A DNA stretch of 64,000 nt. Origin: Pyropia haitanensis. Its lineage: Eukaryota > Rhodophyta > Bangiophyceae > Bangiales > Bangiaceae. Under the pieces are notes generated by a model. It saw only the letters and a program-made list of their open reading frames with translations, was not told the origin of the DNA and ran no database searches. Both the position numbers and the translations under genes were made by a program. Within the stretch, counting starts at the first letter, position 1. Each line of letters begins with the position of its first letter. The stretch lies in the NCBI GenBank assembly GCA_008729055.1, contig SDUX01000002.1:1120496-1184495 (forward strand), in the 5' to 3' direction. Positions 61,715 through 64,000 of the stretch are shown here, one piece after another.

Positions 61715-62818
61715 TCAATCAGGGGCACGTGCCTGGGCGGCCCCACCGGTGGCGCCGGCCGCTGCCGCGGGGGCCCCCTGCTCACCCGCCACGCCAATCC
61801 TGTCAATGTAGGCCACCAGCCGAGCAAAGCCTTGCTCGTCCCCGTCCCGCGTCTCGGCCAGCTGCCGGTCCACCCAGCCGGGTGTGCAGCTGCCCCCAAA
61901 ATCAATGAGGATGGCGCGGTCGTCGTCGGCGTGAATCACGACGTTGGCCGGCTTGACGTCCCCCCACACCGCCGGCGGGACTTGCCGGTGCAGAAAGTTC
62001 AGCGTCGCGCGGAGGTGGCGGATCCACTTGGCCCGCTGCGCGGCCGTCGCGTCGGCCACCTGGTCCAGGGACCTGCCGGGAATGTACGTGAGCAGGATGC
62101 CGTCCACCATCCCGTCGGGGCTGCCAACCAGCCCGTGGAGTTGCACCACGTGGGGGTGTAGCGGGATGGTGGTCAGCAGCTGCGCCTCCCGGGCAAGCGC
62201 GCCAGCGCCTATGCGGTACACCTGCTTAAAGACGCACACGGTGCCGGTCGTCTTATCCACCGCCCGGAACAATGCCGGATAGCCCCGGAACTCATCCAAC
62301 AGGAACAGGTCCGACTGCAGCCGCAGGGGAACACGGCTCTGCGGCACGGGGTTGGGCATCCGCTCCCACGCAAGCAGCGAATACCCATTGTCCTCGTACT
62401 CACACGCACGCAGCTCTCCGTTGACCGTCTTTAGCTGCTTGCGGTACGGAGCCTGTGACGACGGCGCGCTGAGCGGCGTGCTCCACGAGCTGCTGCCGAC
62501 GGCGTGGGGCTGCGGCACCTCCCACAGCGCCAGGTGCTGCTCGAAAAACCGCCAGCAGGCATGCACGGCCGTCAGAGACGAATGGGAAGAGACGGGCCTG
62601 CCGTCTGCGTACCTCACGTCACCGCAGACGGCAAACATACCCAGCATCAGCTCATTCTCTGCGCAGTCCGCCTCGACGGTGTTGCGCTCCAGCATGAGCA
62701 CGTACTGTGCACCTTGGTACAGAGCAGTGAAAAAGGCCCGCCGCGTCCTGGCGTCTTTACGGTGGCTAAAAAAGACACACCGCTTCATGTTGGGGCACTC
62801 GTCCGCCAGGTCCGCCAT
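61715..62818 (-). CDS. Short protein-kinase-like protein
   Basis: A 367-codon unbroken frame. Residues 1-180 (MADLADECPNMKRCVFFSHR, ALYQGAQYVLMLERNTVEAD, VHACWRFFEQHLALWEVPQ) match no domain I know. From about 185 a kinase fold appears: TGTVCVFKQVYRIGAGALAR supplies the ATP lysine, then REAQLLTTIPLHPHVVQLHG and GILLTYIPGRSLDQV (hinge). WIRHLRATLNFLHRQ is helix E, and AVWGDVKPANVVI is the catalytic loop, with Trp-Gly-Asp for His-Arg-Asp but with catalytic Asp and Asn. ILIDFGGSCTPGW is the DFG loop (about 304). The activation segment is short and lacks APE, GDEQGFARLVAYI replaces helix F, and helices G-I are absent. This compact form recalls kinase-like proteins common in fungi, so an active but minimal kinase is possible. 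The gene lacks the Gly/Ala runs of its neighbours. Confidence 0.82.
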   Translation of the reverse strand: MADLADECPNMKRCVFFSHRKDARTRRAFFTALYQGAQYVLMLERNTVEADCAENELMLGMFAVCGDVRYADGRPVSSHSSLTAVHACWRFFEQHLALWEVPQPHAVGSSSWSTPLSAPSSQAPYRKQLKTVNGELRACEYEDNGYSLLAWERMPNPVPQSRVPLRLQSDLFLLDEFRGYPALFRAVDKTTGTVCVFKQVYRIGAGALAREAQLLTTIPLHPHVVQLHGLVGSPDGMVDGILLTYIPGRSLDQVADATAAQRAKWIRHLRATLNFLHRQVPPAVWGDVKPANVVIHADDDRAILIDFGGSCTPGWVDRQLAETRDGDEQGFARLVAYIDRIGVAGEQGAPAAAAGATGGAAQARAPD

Positions 62819-63642
62819 GGCGCCACGTCACCGCCCGGCAGTGCACAGCCCCGCCCAACGGACCCGCCGTGCGGCGCGTTCAAGAGACGCGCGTCGAGAT
62901 GCCACCACCGACGCGGCGGCGCGCTCCTCCTTGGTCGTCACACCAGCCGCTGCAGCTGCCGTCGCCAAACGACCAAAACGGACCCGGCCACGACCGCGAC
63001 CGTGGTCAGCGTGGCCTCTACCGCCGTTCGTGCCGTTCCCCACGGGTGGGTGACCGGCCACTGCTGTGGCCGCCTGGGAGGGGACCAACGCAGTGGCGAG
63101 CACTTACAGGAGATGGGGTGCCTCGCCAGGCCCACGCCCCCGCGACGGCGGGTTCGGCCGGCTTGGCCGCTGCGAGCAGCCGTTGTGGTCGTGCACCTAC
63201 TTGGTCGTCAGTGGTCCAAAGGGTGCTCGCCGTCACTGACGTTTCCGTGGTGGTGCGGGCGGGGGCGCAGGCCGGGACAACAAAAAGAGCCGGACAGGAT
63301 GCGCAGTGCGGGGTGCGTGGCTGCTCCCCGCGGCGTGCCGGCGCGCAGGGGGTGACCAGATTACACGATGCGGCGAAAAGCAGGCGGCAGCACCACCGCA
63401 CGGACCTGTGTTGGACGTCGGTTGTGTAGGTCTGGTGCTTGCCCGGACCAAAACGGATCAAGAGCAACAAGGTGGTTGCCACGGATCTCGGGAGCTGCAA
63501 AGGACAGCGGACCTCCAGTGTCGCCGCCCGGTGTTTCCCCAGACAATTGCGAGAAAGTGGAGATTCACTGTTCGCGTCTTTATCACAACGTACTATAATT
63601 GACAACACACACAAGGCAATTGATAGCCGGACTGGCAAGCTC
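62819..63642. other. Intergenic region, moderate GC
   Basis: Upstream of the kinase-like gene and downstream of the right-edge gene. 63430-63640 is AT-richer (ATCACAACGTACTATAATTG). No frame of quality. Confidence 0.5.
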
Positions 63643-64000
63643 TCATCGCCGCCTCTCGTCCTCCTCCCTCCCCTCTTGCCTCGGCGGCGCGTAGCCACCC
63701 GAGCTGCTGCCCCCGTCGCCACTCTGGCGCCCCTCCCCAGCGCCACTCCCATCCCCCCCCCCATCGCCACGCCCTCCCACCCCATCACCTCCCCCGCCCC
63801 CACTCCCACCCCCGCCCCCACTCCCACTCCCACCCCCGCCCCCACTCCCACCCCCACCCCCGCCCCCACTCCCCCCTCCCCCATCCGTCCGCGCCCCCCT
63901 CACGGCGCCCACCCCCCGCCCCTGCGCCGCCGCCTCGGCGCGCTTGGCCGCCCAAAACGGGCTGACGCTCAGCCGCTGCAGCCGGCCGAGCATGTCGCCA
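63643..64000 (-). CDS. C-terminal part of a Gly-rich protein, cut by right edge
   Basis: A minus frame entering from the right reads MLGRLQRLSVSPFWAAKRAE from 63993. It continues AAAQGRGVGAVRGARTDG, then a long Gly/Ser/Asp tract and a charged tail, YAPPRQEGREEDERRR, with stop at 63643. The Met at 63993 may be the start or internal, since the frame stays open to the edge. The basic amphipathic opening LGRLQRLSVSPFW could be a targeting or membrane-binding segment. Family unknown. Confidence 0.45.
   Translation of the reverse strand, partial: GDMLGRLQRLSVSPFWAAKRAEAAAQGRGVGAVRGARTDGGGGSGGGGGGGSGGGGGSGSGGGGGSGGGGGDGVGGRGDGGGDGSGAGEGRQSGDGGSSSGGYAPPRQEGREEDERRR
63780..63880. repeat. CCCACTCCCACCCCCGCCCC minisatellite encoding Gly/Ser
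   Basis: About 100 bases of CCCACT/CCCCGC/CCCACC hexamers in 12-18-base combinations. On the coding minus strand they give GGGGSGGGGG repeats in the right-edge protein. The units are multiples of three, so the frame is kept. Confidence 0.8.

Noticed and set aside
1..64000. Bacterial (actinobacterial) chromosome, suggested by very high GC
   Set aside because: INO80, ASF1, SWC5, ubiquilin and TRAPPC10 are eukaryotic, genes are monocistronic on alternating strands, and there are no ribosome-binding sites or operons.
1..64000. tRNA or rRNA genes
   Set aside because: I looked for GGTTCGA-type arms and conserved rRNA blocks and saw none that I could support by eye; a covariance-model scan would be decisive.

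Overview
The window looks like nuclear DNA of a photosynthetic, intron-poor, extremely GC-rich eukaryote. Eukaryotic nuclear genes (INO80, ASF1, SWC5, ubiquilin, TRAPPC10) sit beside plastid-targeted ones (a photosystem II S4-domain protein, a twin-arginine PsbP-type lumenal protein, a plastid O-methyltransferase). Genes are single exons, including a 6.6 kb INO80. Proteins carry long Ala, Gly and Pro runs, and third codon positions are almost all G or C. This is what I would expect of a bangiophyte red alga such as Porphyra or Pyropia; that assignment is inference from gene style, not from a marker gene.

Layout, left to right. The 5' end of a secreted-protein gene runs off the left edge (1-325, -). 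A TRAPPC10-like gene (1706-8876, -) diverges from the photosystem II S4-domain gene (9727-10847, +), which converges on ubiquilin (11654-13546, -). Ubiquilin diverges from a NudC-type NADH pyrophosphatase (14375-15829, +). A CRAL-TRIO/Sec14 protein (17442-18537, +) converges on an O-methyltransferase (18913-20379, -). That gene diverges from SWC5/BCNT (20927-22415, +), which converges on the histone chaperone ASF1 (22656-23538, -). A broken small reading frame (24939-25361, +) and an unknown coiled-coil protein (25659-27816, -) precede INO80 (28956-35573, -). From 35.6 to 42.7 kb there are only weak candidates. Then come an orphan nuclear-type protein (42679-43875, +), an alpha/beta hydrolase (44443-46778, -), a plastid DUF1838-MAPR fusion (48366-50203, +), a PsbP-domain protein (50594-51812, -) and an M13 metallopeptidase (52828-55482, -). 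A lower-GC, repeat-bearing island (57.15-59.1 kb) contains a strong hairpin. A small Cys-rich protein (61208-61468, +) converges on a short protein-kinase-like gene (61715-62818, -), and the Gly-rich 3' end of another gene meets the right edge (63643-64000, -).

Functional themes. Three genes belong to chromatin work: INO80, SWC5 (a subunit of the sister SWR1 complex) and ASF1. Three concern the plastid: the S4 protein, the PsbP-domain protein and the DUF1838-MAPR fusion. The rest are housekeeping or unknown. Strands alternate, so most neighbours are convergent or divergent and nothing suggests operons.

An important caveat: in TRAPPC10, CRAL-TRIO, SWC5, ASF1, the S4 protein, the hydrolase, the DUF1838 gene, the PsbP gene and the coiled-coil gene, the conserved protein changes reading frame, nearly always at a C or G run of 8-18 bases. 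INO80, ubiquilin, NudC, the O-methyltransferase, the M13 peptidase and the kinase read through unbroken. I treat the breaks as probable homopolymer length errors or polymorphism and annotate each gene over its full span.
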